From positions 1 to 51,630 of the IMG/VR virus record IMGVR_UViG_3300045885_000315: a stretch of DNA of 51,630 nt. One strand, given 5' to 3'. The stretch is from a virus. The notes beneath the pieces were generated by a model. The model made no database searches, was not told the origin of the DNA, and was given only the letters and a program-made list of their open reading frames with translations. A program made the position numbers and the translations under genes. Every line of letters starts with the position of its first letter. Position 1 is the stretch's first letter. Below are positions 17,033 through 24,239 of this stretch, piece after piece.

Positions 17033-17476
17033 ATGGAAATCCTGGTTCGCCTGACTGATCAATATGACGGCGAGGACCTGATCGCGATCTCGAAATCAGG
17101 CCGCCGTGGAGACGTCGTCGTGGGTCGCCCGGATGGCTCGTATTGGGGGCCGTGCGAGTTGAAAAACCCGCAGTTCATCATCCTGCGTGCTCCGCTGCCG
17201 ACCGGAAATCTCATGACTCTCTTGTCTGCGGACATCACGGAAGACCCATTGTCCAACCCTGTCTTACACAAGCGAGCTTTCCATCTCGATCTAGACAAGC
17301 TGGGAATCGCTCTCATGTCGGCGAAGGAGGCTCGGGACTTGAGGTTTCCTGGCGGGAAGGACGTCGAAGACTACAGGTCGCGACCAGACCAGAAAATCAT
17401 CGATATACCGCTTGGTGTTCTCTTATCCGCAATCGTCCGTAAGGAGCCTCTGCCGAATCCGCTGAGACCTCTGTAG
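17033..17476 (+). CDS. Conserved-type phage protein of unknown function
   Basis: A 147-residue soluble protein whose ATG follows directly after the cupin stop. It opens with a beta-rich part (MEILVRLTDQYDGEDLIAIS; GRRGDVVVGRPDGSYWG) and continues with helical segments. The early DGEDLIAIS and GDVVVGRP segments resemble small proteins found beside tail-fibre genes in other phages, but I cannot name a family. A structural or assembly role is inferred from its place among fibre-like genes. Confidence 0.6.
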   Translation: MEILVRLTDQYDGEDLIAISKSGRRGDVVVGRPDGSYWGPCELKNPQFIILRAPLPTGNLMTLLSADITEDPLSNPVLHKRAFHLDLDKLGIALMSAKEARDLRFPGGKDVEDYRSRPDQKIIDIPLGVLLSAIVRKEPLPNPLRPL

Positions 17477-17485
17477 CCCAATAAA

Positions 17486-19237
17486 ATGGCAACGCACACG
17501 ATCGGAACCGGAGGAGACTTCTCGACGCCGCAGGCGTGGGAAGACGACATCCCCGCAACACTGACCGAGCAGCGAATTGGTCAATTGAAGAACGAGTCGT
17601 TCTCGGGAAGTCCGGCCATCAACTTCAGCGCCCACACCACCACTGCTTCATTCGACATCATTCTGGAAACCGAGTCCGGAGCGAGCTTCAAGGATCAGGA
17701 TGTTCGCAATCGAGCGCTTCGATTCCAGACCGATTCCGCTCGTCTGACCTCAACGGGAAACTACTTCGAGGCACTCCGTGTGGGGAGTGTCACGATAGGA
17801 CACCTCATCGTCAGAAACATTCAGTTCCAGAAGGCATCGGGATCTTACGTCGGGGCCATCGACATACATGGCGTAACCACGACCGCGATGCAGTTTAAGG
17901 ACTGCATCGTCGAGAGCCACTCGACCAACTGGGCTGTCATCGCTTCGGCGCTCGCATCAGGAACGCTCCGATTCGACAACGTTGTGATGATCAACAGATC
18001 CACCGGGGGGCATGGCTTGGACGCTCGCGGGTCAGGCGGCACGACCCACGTCAATCACTGCACCATCGTCCGTCCGTCCAACATCACGGCCGCTGGCACA
18101 GGTATCCGCAGGCAATACGGGACGACGGTTGTTAAGAACACGCTCATTGCCGGGTTTACGACAGACATCGCCTCGGGAGCCGATAGTTCGTCCGACTACA
18201 ACGCCACGACGTTCACCGACGGGGGGTCAGGCCTGCCTGATCCCACTCCCGATCACAATGTCTATAACATCAACTACAACACGTCGCTGGTCGTTCAGCC
18301 CTCGGACTCCGGAGGCAATCACGATTTTCGGACGGTCAGCGGGAGCGCGCTGGAAGACACCGGTCTACTCGACAGCACGAATGCGCCCAACGACATCAGC
18401 GGCACAGCGAGGAGCGATCCGCCGGAGATCGGCGCATGGGAACTGGATGCGGGAGCGCCGGGCGGGGGTATTACAGCGACAGCATCTCTCGCCTTTGCCA
18501 CTGCAGCCGATATCCAGGCCACGGGAAAGCTTTCGGGAACGGCCGCGGTCGCCTTCACGACGGCCGCCGACGTCAGCGCCACGGGCAAGCTCAGCGCGAC
18601 AGCGACGCCCGCCTTCACGGCATCCGGCCAACTGCACAGCCCAGGCAAGCTGGTCGCGGCGCCGGCCATCGCCTTTACTGGCACCGCAGATCTCTCGGCG
18701 CTGGGAACGCTCGCGGCAACAGGAGCGGTCAGCTTCACGGGCGCTGGAGATATCTCCGCTCAGGGTCGTCTCTCCGGCACCGCTGCGCTTCAGTTCGCAA
18801 CCGCAGCGGTTCTGACTGAGGCGGGGCAGCAGCGCATCTTTGCGACGGCGACACTTACCTTTGTGACCAGTGCGGTACTGCGTGCGACCGGCAAGGTTCA
18901 GGCCCTCGCCGCCCTGTCCTTCGCTACAGCCGCAGACGTTAGCGCATCGGGCAAGTTGGTTGCCTCGTCCGCAATCGCCTTCACCACGTCGGCGGACCTC
19001 CGGCAGCAGAACTCCATGGCCGCGGTTGCGGCGATGTCGATATCCACAGCCGTAGTCCTCGAGGCCACAGGCCGTCTTGTCGCCGCCGGAAACCTGACGT
19101 GGGGAGCCTCTGCCCTTCTCGCCGATGCCAACGTCGGGATACTCGGCGCGATCAGCAACCCCGGCGCTATCCCTGGATCCGTCAGGCGTGGAGCCGTGTC
19201 GTCGTCCGTAGTCCGAAAAGCAATCCGTACACCATAG
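17486..19237 (+). CDS. Fibre-like protein: beta-helix head with eleven 20-residue repeats
   Basis: A 583-residue protein without a signal peptide. Residues about 1-325 have a beta-helix pattern like the previous two surface proteins (IGTGGDFSTPQAWEDDIP, then IVRNIQFQKASG, IVESHSTNW and NHCTIVRPSN). Residues about 330-550 are eleven near-regular units of 20 residues, each with a hydrophobic core (AFTTAADVSATGKLSATA-type). A short basic tail follows. The regular 20-residue period suggests a repetitive beta-solenoid or beta-shaft. It is likely a virion appendage, since the next gene is also fibre-like. Confidence 0.7.
   Translation: MATHTIGTGGDFSTPQAWEDDIPATLTEQRIGQLKNESFSGSPAINFSAHTTTASFDIILETESGASFKDQDVRNRALRFQTDSARLTSTGNYFEALRVGSVTIGHLIVRNIQFQKASGSYVGAIDIHGVTTTAMQFKDCIVESHSTNWAVIASALASGTLRFDNVVMINRSTGGHGLDARGSGGTTHVNHCTIVRPSNITAAGTGIRRQYGTTVVKNTLIAGFTTDIASGADSSSDYNATTFTDGGSGLPDPTPDHNVYNINYNTSLVVQPSDSGGNHDFRTVSGSALEDTGLLDSTNAPNDISGTARSDPPEIGAWELDAGAPGGGITATASLAFATAADIQATGKLSGTAAVAFTTAADVSATGKLSATATPAFTASGQLHSPGKLVAAPAIAFTGTADLSALGTLAATGAVSFTGAGDISAQGRLSGTAALQFATAAVLTEAGQQRIFATATLTFVTSAVLRATGKVQALAALSFATAADVSASGKLVASSAIAFTTSADLRQQNSMAAVAAMSISTAVVLEATGRLVAAGNLTWGASALLADANVGILGAISNPGAIPGSVRRGAVSSSVVRKAIRTP
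18473..19135 (+). repeat. Eleven tandem ~60-bp coding repeats
   Basis: About eleven units of 60 bases (one of 66, one of 63) encode the pattern x-A-F-x-T-A-A-D-[VIL]-x-A-x-G-K-L-x-[AG]-T-A. Units have diverged at the DNA level, but the Phe, the Ala-Asp and the Gly-Lys-Leu positions recur. Repeats of this kind can lengthen or shorten by recombination and so change shaft length. Confidence 0.8.
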
Positions 19238-19249
19238 GAGAAAAACCTT

Positions 19250-19693
19250 ATGTCTGCAGTCAATGACTTTGAGAACAAACTTTTGCTCTTGCTGTTCAAC
19301 AACACCGGCATTGCCAACATCGGGGACGCGACCGGATTGCCCGGATCTTCCGGCGCCGGCAGTTCGCAACTGTCGCTGCATACCTCAGCCCTGAGCGACA
19401 CAACAGCCGACCTGACGGTCAACGAGGTTGCCTATACCGGGTATGCGCGACCCACGCAGGCGCGCAGCGGCAGCGGCTGGACCGTCTCCAACAATAACGC
19501 CAGCAATGCCGCCCTCGTCCAATTCGGCGAGATGACGGCTGGAGGTCCTGATACCGTCGTGCACCTTGGCCTCGGCCTCCTTGCGACTGGCGACGTGATC
19601 CGGATCCATGCGGACCTGGCTGCAGATCTCGTGATCAACAACGGTGTGAACCCGCAGTTCGCGATCGGCGACCTGGATATCACGCTCGACTGA
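19250..19693 (+). CDS. Phage tail-fibre-like structural protein
   Basis: A 147-residue protein of a type common in many tailed phages. It opens with FENKLLLLLFNNTGIANIGD, then GLPGSSGAGS, SLHTSAL, VAYTGYARPT followed by RSGSGWTVS, and ends in NPQFAIGDLDIT. These blocks are conserved in proteins usually annotated as tail fibre or virion structural proteins, and they form a compact beta domain. A ribosome site (ggagaaaaacc) precedes the ATG. It closely follows the repeat-shaft gene and probably attaches to it or caps the same appendage. Confidence 0.7.
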   Translation: MSAVNDFENKLLLLLFNNTGIANIGDATGLPGSSGAGSSQLSLHTSALSDTTADLTVNEVAYTGYARPTQARSGSGWTVSNNNASNAALVQFGEMTAGGPDTVVHLGLGLLATGDVIRIHADLAADLVINNGVNPQFAIGDLDITLD

Positions 19694-19694
19694 T

Positions 19695-19985
19695 ATGTCC
19701 ATCGTCAAACCATTAGGCGAGAAAATCCTCAAGAAAACCGGATTCGGCGTCGACGTCCAAGGTGTCGACGTCATCATGAAAATCGGCAACGCAACCGTCA
19801 CGATGTCCTATGAGGTCGCGTTCAAACTCAGTGCATTCCTGCGCCACGGCGGAACTCTCGCCAAGAGAGCCGCCGGTGATCAAAGCCGACGCTTTACCGT
19901 TGTGGCGGATCTCACCGATGCCAACGCCGAAGAAATGAAGGCGGCGATGAGCAAAGACAGGAAGTCGGTCTTCTTTCGAGGTTGA
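19695..19985 (+). CDS. Small phage protein, unknown
   Basis: A 96-residue protein, basic and without membrane segments. It starts two bases after the preceding stop. The N-terminus (KPLGEKILKKTGFGVDVQ) is followed by two beta strands and a helical C-terminus ending in KSVFFRG. I do not recognise a family. Its place between two fibre/baseplate-like genes suggests a structural or chaperone role. Confidence 0.55.
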   Translation: MSIVKPLGEKILKKTGFGVDVQGVDVIMKIGNATVTMSYEVAFKLSAFLRHGGTLAKRAAGDQSRRFTVVADLTDANAEEMKAAMSKDRKSVFFRG

Positions 19986-19989
19986 TCCC

Positions 19990-20340
19990 ATGCTTGAACA
20001 CTTCATTCGAGACAGCGACAACCAGATCAAACTCACGCTAACCGAGGACGGCTCGCCGATCTCCGGCGCCTGGACGGAACTCGATATCTGGATCGGGGAC
20101 GTTCAAATCCACAGAACCAGTGATGGTGAAGGAGTCAGCCTCAGCACGACCACCGGATTGCTGACGTTGACTCCGGCCGACCTCGCCGCCGGCGAACTCG
20201 CAGCGATCGCCCTGCTGAGCGTCATGAGCGTCCAGCGCGTCCAGATCGTCGTCAAGAGTGCCCTCAATGACGATGGGGCTGTTTTTGGCGGAACTTCGGC
20301 TGACAGCATCTACTTCAAGATCACCGACAAGCCTTCGTGA
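19990..20340 (+). CDS. Beta-rich baseplate-type protein
   Basis: A 116-residue protein predicted to be mainly beta. The opening (IRDSDNQIKLTLTEDGSPIS) and the SLSTTTGLLTLTPADL segment resemble N-terminal domains that hold receptor-binding parts on phage baseplates (BppU-like). The resemblance is by pattern only. Its stop overlaps the GTG start of the transglycosylase (GTGA), which couples the end of the tail module to the lysis genes. Confidence 0.5.
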   Translation: MLEHFIRDSDNQIKLTLTEDGSPISGAWTELDIWIGDVQIHRTSDGEGVSLSTTTGLLTLTPADLAAGELAAIALLSVMSVQRVQIVVKSALNDDGAVFGGTSADSIYFKITDKPS

Positions 20341-20819
20341 CCCAGCCTGAACTGATCGCCACCGCCAAGCGCATCGCCGTGCAGCATGGCCTGGATCCGG
20401 TGTTGATCTGCGCCATTGCCGAACAAGAAAGCGCCTGGCATCCCTTCGCCATCCGGCCGGAGTCGGAGTCCGGGTTCGCCGCACGCTACGGCGCCGCCTA
20501 CACCAAGATCGTTCAGAACTCCGCGACGAAAATCGACGACCGCTGGTTCAAGTTCGAGGACGTCTTCTACTGTTCCTACGGCCTACTGCAGACGATGTAT
20601 CCCGTGATCATTGAGACCTTCCCGGAGCAGGCGGCCGCGCTGAAGTTCCCGACGGACCTCTGCGATCCGGAAGTTGGGCTCACGCAAGGGTGCCGGCTGT
20701 TCGCGCGCAAGCTGGCTGGCGCCGCGAATGTCGTGAGTCGCGCTTTGCTCAACTGGAATGGGGGAGGGAATCCGAATTATCCAAACGAGGTGCTCGCCCG
20801 CATGACTCGATACCGATAG
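20337..20819 (+). CDS. Lytic transglycosylase (SLT fold), likely endolysin
   Basis: A 160-residue enzyme expected to cut peptidoglycan between MurNAc and GlcNAc. The SLT signature is visible: AIAEQESAWHPFAI with catalytic Glu at about residue 31, then CSYGLLQTM, GLTQGCRLFARKL and a C-terminal LLNWNGGGNPNYP. It has no signal peptide, so release to the wall would need the holin encoded next. The start is GTG at 20337, overlapping the previous stop. The compact single-domain size fits a phage endolysin better than a virion muralidase, though the latter cannot be excluded. Confidence 0.82.
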   Translation: MTQPELIATAKRIAVQHGLDPVLICAIAEQESAWHPFAIRPESESGFAARYGAAYTKIVQNSATKIDDRWFKFEDVFYCSYGLLQTMYPVIIETFPEQAAALKFPTDLCDPEVGLTQGCRLFARKLAGAANVVSRALLNWNGGGNPNYPNEVLARMTRYR

Positions 20820-20836
20820 GCAAAAAGGAGTCTCCA

Positions 20837-21163
20837 TTGTTTCAAACTGTCGACCGCGTTCTGTCTTTGATTGAAAGGATCGTGCACGAAGTTCTCGATA
20901 TCGTCCGTGCGCAATTCGAACTGCTGTTTATCGCCTTCCTCTACCTCGGAGTCGCCGGGATTCTCGCCTACCTCGAGCATCACGAGTCGCTCGACTATTG
21001 GCTGACCGGCGGCGCCCTGGTCGGCGCGATCGCAACCTTGGTGAATCGCTACGGTGCGACTCGATACAAGAACGGCAATGGAGGCGACACGCAGGTCCAC
21101 ACAGAAACAACGGTCGACATCAACAAGAATCCACCACCTGCAACCCAAAAACCACAGGAGTAA
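20837..21163 (+). CDS. Holin-like membrane protein
   Basis: A 108-residue protein. The start is TTG at 20837, six bases after a strong aaggag, and continues FQTVDRVLSLIERIV. Two hydrophobic helices follow (LLFIAFLYLGVAGILAYL and WLTGGALVGAIATLV), and the C-terminus is polar and Asn/Pro-rich. Two helices with a charged tail next to an endolysin is the usual picture of a class II holin, which would open the membrane at the end of the cycle. The longer open frame upstream lacks a suitable start and overlaps the transglycosylase. Confidence 0.7.
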   Translation: MFQTVDRVLSLIERIVHEVLDIVRAQFELLFIAFLYLGVAGILAYLEHHESLDYWLTGGALVGAIATLVNRYGATRYKNGNGGDTQVHTETTVDINKNPPPATQKPQE

Positions 21164-21168
21164 CCACC

Positions 21169-21558
21169 ATGTCGAAGTTCGTCTCTATCCTGAAGAAAAT
21201 CGGCCAGGGCGCGCTCATCGGCGCCCAGGTCGTCCCCATCTACGGGGAAGTCGCCCGCGGGATCGCCCGCCTGACCACAACCACGAAGGATGATGAAGTT
21301 ATCGAGAAAGGCCTCGGTGTCGCCTCAGACGGGCTTGTGGCCGCGCAGAACATCATCCTGAATGCAGAAGCGATGGGCGCGGCGCTGGGCGTTCCTGGGG
21401 CCGATAAGGCCAAAGCTTCGGCGCCTGCGATACATCAGCTATTCATGTCGCTGCCGATCCTGAAGGGCAAGAAACCGAAGGATCCAGCCGTGGCAATGGA
21501 GAAGGCGCAGGCCCTGGGCGGGGCGATCGCTGACTATCTCAACTGCTACGAAGATTAA
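21169..21558 (+). CDS. Small Ala/Gly-rich phage protein
   Basis: A 129-residue protein starting at the ATG behind a caggag site. The first 50 residues (KKIGQGALIGAQVVPIYGEV) are amphipathic and could lie on a membrane, and the rest is helical and rich in Ala and Lys. No family was recognised. It follows the holin in the lysis region, so a lysis accessory or lysis-timing role is possible but unsupported by motifs. Confidence 0.6.
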   Translation: MSKFVSILKKIGQGALIGAQVVPIYGEVARGIARLTTTTKDDEVIEKGLGVASDGLVAAQNIILNAEAMGAALGVPGADKAKASAPAIHQLFMSLPILKGKKPKDPAVAMEKAQALGGAIADYLNCYED

Positions 21559-21568
21559 AGGAGGAAGC

Positions 21569-21820
21569 ATGACACCAGAACAATCCATCGGAAAGCTACT
21601 GGAAGCGGGGGCGACCCCGGAAGAGGCAGGCGTGGCGGCGAAACGGCTCTTTGGACTCATGCAGGGATTTGCGGGTCCTTCCGGATTCAACGCGCAAGAG
21701 ATGCTGGAAAATGCGACGGGGGCATTGGTGGCGTCGAGAAACTTCACGAGGGCCGGAGCGGACAAGGCCTTCAGCGATGCTGTGGCTGCGGGTCAGGCGT
21801 TCATCAACGCGGAGCAGTAG
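21569..21820 (+). CDS. Small helical protein at the end of the late operon
   Basis: An 83-residue, all-helical protein (EQSIGKLLEAGATPEEAGVA...) behind a strong aaaggagg site. It is the last plus-strand gene before the convergent early operon, and its 3' end overlaps the 3' end of the minus-strand gene at 21804 by 17 bases. No obvious terminator separates the two converging transcripts. Function unknown. Confidence 0.6.
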   Translation: MTPEQSIGKLLEAGATPEEAGVAAKRLFGLMQGFAGPSGFNAQEMLENATGALVASRNFTRAGADKAFSDAVAAGQAFINAEQ

Positions 21821-22100
21821 CGCCATCCTTCAGGGCTGCGCGGAGCTTCCGGTTCTCCTCGGTGAGCGCCTCGATCTTTTCGACTAAGCTGTCGCGTTCG
21901 AGTTCTGCCATGTAGGTGACTTCGGCTTCAAGCGCCTCGATCTTGTCGCGTAGCCTGCCTGACGTTTCCATCATGGTGTCAATGTGGGCTTGCTGAAGGG
22001 CAAACCTGTCGAGCACGGCTTGGCGGACGGCCACACGCTCGCTAGAGTGGCTGTGATAGTACGCATCCAGCAACTCCTCCAGCGGCTTGGGTTCGGTCAT
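21804..22100 (-). CDS. Coiled-coil protein, last gene of the early operon
   Basis: A 98-residue protein with a long coiled coil (residues about 35-85, heptad-like: RLRDKIEALEAEV...LVEKIEALTEENRKLRAAL). Its ATG overlaps the stop of a 20-codon ORF (ATGA). It is the 3'-most gene of the minus-strand operon. Such a helix could mediate dimerisation or binding to a host factor. No enzymatic motif is present and the function is unknown. Confidence 0.65.
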   Translation of the reverse strand: MTEPKPLEELLDAYYHSHSSERVAVRQAVLDRFALQQAHIDTMMETSGRLRDKIEALEAEVTYMAELERDSLVEKIEALTEENRKLRAALKDGATAPR

Positions 22101-22159
22101 TGCGGTTCCTCCCCCTTCAAGACGGCGTGGGCGAGCTTCAGGCTAAGGTCGTCGGTCAT
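22097..22159 (-). CDS. Possible 20-residue micropeptide
   Basis: A 20-codon frame (MTDDLSLKLAHAVLKGEEPQ) that fits exactly between two genes. Its ATG overlaps the upstream stop (ATGA) and its stop overlaps the downstream start (ATGA). The same coupling is used by most genes in this operon, which argues that it is translated. No function can be given. It could also be a coupling device for the downstream gene. Confidence 0.4.
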   Translation of the reverse strand: MTDDLSLKLAHAVLKGEEPQ

Positions 22160-22356
22160 GCGGCACGGGTGCGATTCCGGTTAAGCTTCACGAATAACCA
22201 CTGTCCCGCCTGCGACAGCCGCGGCGTTCCGTCTTTGTGAATCATCGGTTTCCATCCTGCCTTTCGATAGCTGAATCCGACAATACGCTCCCCTTTACGG
22301 ATTCCCCATTGCGGGTAGTCGCGTAGCGCCTCGATTGCTTTGGGAATTATATACAT
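22156..22356 (-). CDS. Small basic protein, unknown
   Basis: A 66-residue protein (MYIIPKAIEALRDYPQWG...) behind an agggag ribosome site. It is rich in Arg, Lys and Trp, with a GRPxxS-like beta pattern in the middle (GERIVGFSYRKAGWKP), and could bind nucleic acid. No family was recognised. It lies between a 37-residue basic ORF and the micropeptide. Confidence 0.6.
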   Translation of the reverse strand: MYIIPKAIEALRDYPQWGIRKGERIVGFSYRKAGWKPMIHKDGTPRLSQAGQWLFVKLNRNRTRAA

Positions 22357-22364
22357 GACTCCCT

Positions 22365-22478
22365 CTAGGCATGTTTCGAGGCCCGACGTTTTCGTTTTTT
22401 CGCGGCCTTAGATTTCGGCTTAGGTTTGTATGCAAGTACCTTATCGACAACATCGTTCAGTACCTTCGGCGGCTTCAT
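22365..22478 (-). CDS. 37-residue Lys/Arg-rich peptide
   Basis: A short frame, MKPPKVLNDVVDKVLAYKP followed by a very basic tail (KSKAAKKRKRRASKHA). The ATG overlaps the transposase stop (ATGA). The stop is followed within a few bases by the ribosome site of the next gene. The tail looks like a DNA- or RNA-binding extension. It is too short for most gene finders, but the tight coupling supports it. Confidence 0.5.
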   Translation of the reverse strand: MKPPKVLNDVVDKVLAYKPKPKSKAAKKRKRRASKHA

Positions 22479-23404
22479 CGTGCCACCAGCCGCTTGTAGG
22501 TCAGCCGACGCTTGGAGACGCCTTCAATCAGGGACTCAAGGCGCTTGGTCGTGTGCCGTCGAACGTTGCCGTCGTTCAGCCGGAAGGTGAACTCGTTGAC
22601 GTATCGGCCAACATGCTTCGCGCTGATGTGGTGAAACGTGCCGTGGATCCCGCGCTTCAGGACCGCCCAGACGCTTTCCATGCCATTGACGGTGGTGTCG
22701 CCTCGGGCGTACTCCCCGGCGCTGTGGTTGACCTTCTGGTGCCGAAAGAACAGCCCGTCCATGTCGCCATAGGCGGCGGCTTCGTCCGTGTTCAATGTCG
22801 ATCCGGGTTGGACGAAAGCATAGATTGCACTCTGGAGCGTGCCGCCTTCCGTGTCCTGGATCGGCATGGCGATCGTGCGGCCTCCACGTTCACGAAGACC
22901 CAGAATCGGAGTTTTGCCGACAGCGCCACGTCCAGCCTTGAGCTTTTTCCATTCGTGCTTGTTCCCTTCCTTGCCACCGACGTAGGTCTCGTCGATTTCG
23001 ATCACGCCGGAAAGGGGCGGCTCAGTAAAAAAGTCTTCGCCGCACGCTTCACGAATCCTATGCATCATGAACCACGCCGACTTCTGGGTAATTCCGATTT
23101 CCTTGGACATTTGAAGCGACGAGACCGACTTGCGGGCTGTGACCATGAGGTACATGGCGTAGAGCCACTTGTGCAGCGGGATATGGGACCGCTCGAAGAT
23201 AGTCCCGGTTCGGATCGTGAAATCCTCGGAGCAGTCGTTGCAGCGGTAAAAGCCGTCCTTACGGGTCGTGATGTTGCCACCGGAATTACAGACCGGGCAG
23301 ACGGGGCCGTTCGGCCACAAACGAGACTCCAGATACTTGCGGGCCGTTTCCTGATCGGGAAACATCTCAAAGACTTTGAAGGTGCTGATTGTGGAGCGGC
23401 TCAT
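22475..23404 (-). CDS. IS1595-family (ISXO2-like) transposase
   Basis: About 309 residues from the ATG at 23404, which follows aaagggg; a longer frame runs from 23437. Domains in order: an N-terminal region (FKVFEMFPDQETARKYLE), a zinc ribbon with CPVCNSGG...CNDC, a helix-turn-helix-like part (GITQKSAWFMMHRIREA), then the DDE nuclease with IEIDETYVGG, LNTDEAAAY and NGMESVWAVLKRG. The first two Asp and the last Glu/Asn positions are intact, so it could be active. No terminal inverted repeats or target duplication are evident, and both ends are coupled to phage genes. It is either a captured or domesticated copy, or an element with diverged ends. Confidence 0.88.
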   Translation of the reverse strand: MSRSTISTFKVFEMFPDQETARKYLESRLWPNGPVCPVCNSGGNITTRKDGFYRCNDCSEDFTIRTGTIFERSHIPLHKWLYAMYLMVTARKSVSSLQMSKEIGITQKSAWFMMHRIREACGEDFFTEPPLSGVIEIDETYVGGKEGNKHEWKKLKAGRGAVGKTPILGLRERGGRTIAMPIQDTEGGTLQSAIYAFVQPGSTLNTDEAAAYGDMDGLFFRHQKVNHSAGEYARGDTTVNGMESVWAVLKRGIHGTFHHISAKHVGRYVNEFTFRLNDGNVRRHTTKRLESLIEGVSKRRLTYKRLVAR

Positions 23405-23405
23405 A

Positions 23406-23840
23406 TCAGTAACCCCTTTCTTCTTTCGCACGGTCATCAGCAGCGGATGTATCTATCACGTCCAGAACAGCAACTGCTCTGTCGTGCGCATAGCCACTCC
23501 AGCAGTTATCCCTGATTGCCGTCAATGCCGCTCTCAGTGTCGCAATCTCTTCCTTGAGATTTGCTATTTGCTGAAAAGCCCACTCCGCGCCAGACTTGTT
23601 TGTTTCTTCCTGCGAGCAGACCTGGCATCGTTCATATGGAATCTGCCCAATAATCGTATAGGCACCATGAATCTGACATGATGTTGATCCATCCCGGTGA
23701 AACTCCAGCAACGCCTTCTTTAGCTTGTCCGTCTTTAACGGCTGACGACTTGCCGCATCAACCAAGTTGCCTACAATTTCGCCGTGCATTCGACGTTTGC
23801 GATTTTCCAGTCCGATTGATTTCATCCATTCTTCAAACAC
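23406..23840 (-). CDS. Helical phage protein with a Cys/His pair
   Basis: A 144-residue protein with a GTG start after an aggag site. It is mainly helical, with a possible metal site of four ligands (CQIHG...CQVC) near residues 55-75 and a coiled-coil stretch (IANLKEEIATLRAALTAI). It lies just upstream of the transposase, whose preferred ATG begins two bases after this stop. Similar coiled-coil plus zinc proteins are common in phage early regions, but I cannot name a function. Confidence 0.6.
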   Translation of the reverse strand: MFEEWMKSIGLENRKRRMHGEIVGNLVDAASRQPLKTDKLKKALLEFHRDGSTSCQIHGAYTIIGQIPYERCQVCSQEETNKSGAEWAFQQIANLKEEIATLRAALTAIRDNCWSGYAHDRAVAVLDVIDTSAADDRAKEERGY

Positions 23841-23842
23841 GC

Positions 23843-24025
23843 CTAACTCCTATGAGGTTTCGGATGGCCAAAATGCGGATCATTGCAATAAGGGCAATCG
23901 TCCGGGCATTCCCATTCTCTGAGGCATCTGGTACTGCAAAACCTGCTACCGGACCCGTCGGCGGTAATCGCCTGAAGCAGCGCGCCGCAATTCGGGCAAT
24001 TGCCAAATGATTTGTTTTCATCCAT
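23843..24025 (-). CDS. Small zinc-ribbon protein
   Basis: A 60-residue protein with three cysteine clusters: CPNC, then CSTRC and CPDDCPYC, which could bind two zinc ions. The start at 24025 (MDENKSFGN) avoids overlap with the upstream gene; a longer frame exists. Small zinc proteins of this kind often bind DNA, RNA or a host protein. Nothing narrows the target here. Confidence 0.6.
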   Translation of the reverse strand: MDENKSFGNCPNCGALLQAITADGSGSRFCSTRCLREWECPDDCPYCNDPHFGHPKPHRS

Positions 24026-24032
24026 CGGGGCA

Positions 24033-24239
24033 TTATGCCTTTCGCTGAAGAACCTGGGATTCATGGACGGCGACTCCGCCATCGTAGTATTTAGCGCCCT
24101 GCTCGGCACGCTCGCGCGTATAACCGAAAGCCTGAACGAAAAGCCGACCGTTGATGCGTCGGCAAATGGCCCAGTCCTTCTTCTGAAGGTTCATGGAATC
24201 TGCAATCTCGCGGAAGGCTTGAAGAGTTGCGTTGGTCAT
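24033..24239 (-). CDS. Small early protein, unknown
   Basis: A 68-residue protein starting at MTNATLQAF. The ATG overlaps the upstream stop (ATGA) and sits behind acaggag, and a promoter at 24273-24301 would also start transcription just ahead of it. The longer frame from 24266 begins at the expected transcription start, so it is unlikely. The protein has a helical start and a beta hairpin (WAICRRINGRLFVQAFGY). Function unknown. Confidence 0.6.
   Translation of the reverse strand: MTNATLQAFREIADSMNLQKKDWAICRRINGRLFVQAFGYTRERAEQGAKYYDGGVAVHESQVLQRKA

Noticed and set aside
18365-19381. 338-residue minus-strand frame rich in Arg and Gly
   Set aside because: It mirrors the eleven-unit repeat of the fibre gene; a repetitive coding strand gives a repetitive antisense frame.
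22475-23437. Complete IS element with boundaries
   Set aside because: The transposase is clear, but I could not see terminal inverted repeats or a target duplication, so no mobile-element span is given.
22430-23515. 361-residue plus-strand frame
   Set aside because: It is opposite the transposase, whose zinc and DDE motifs are clear. The plus frame is a shadow.
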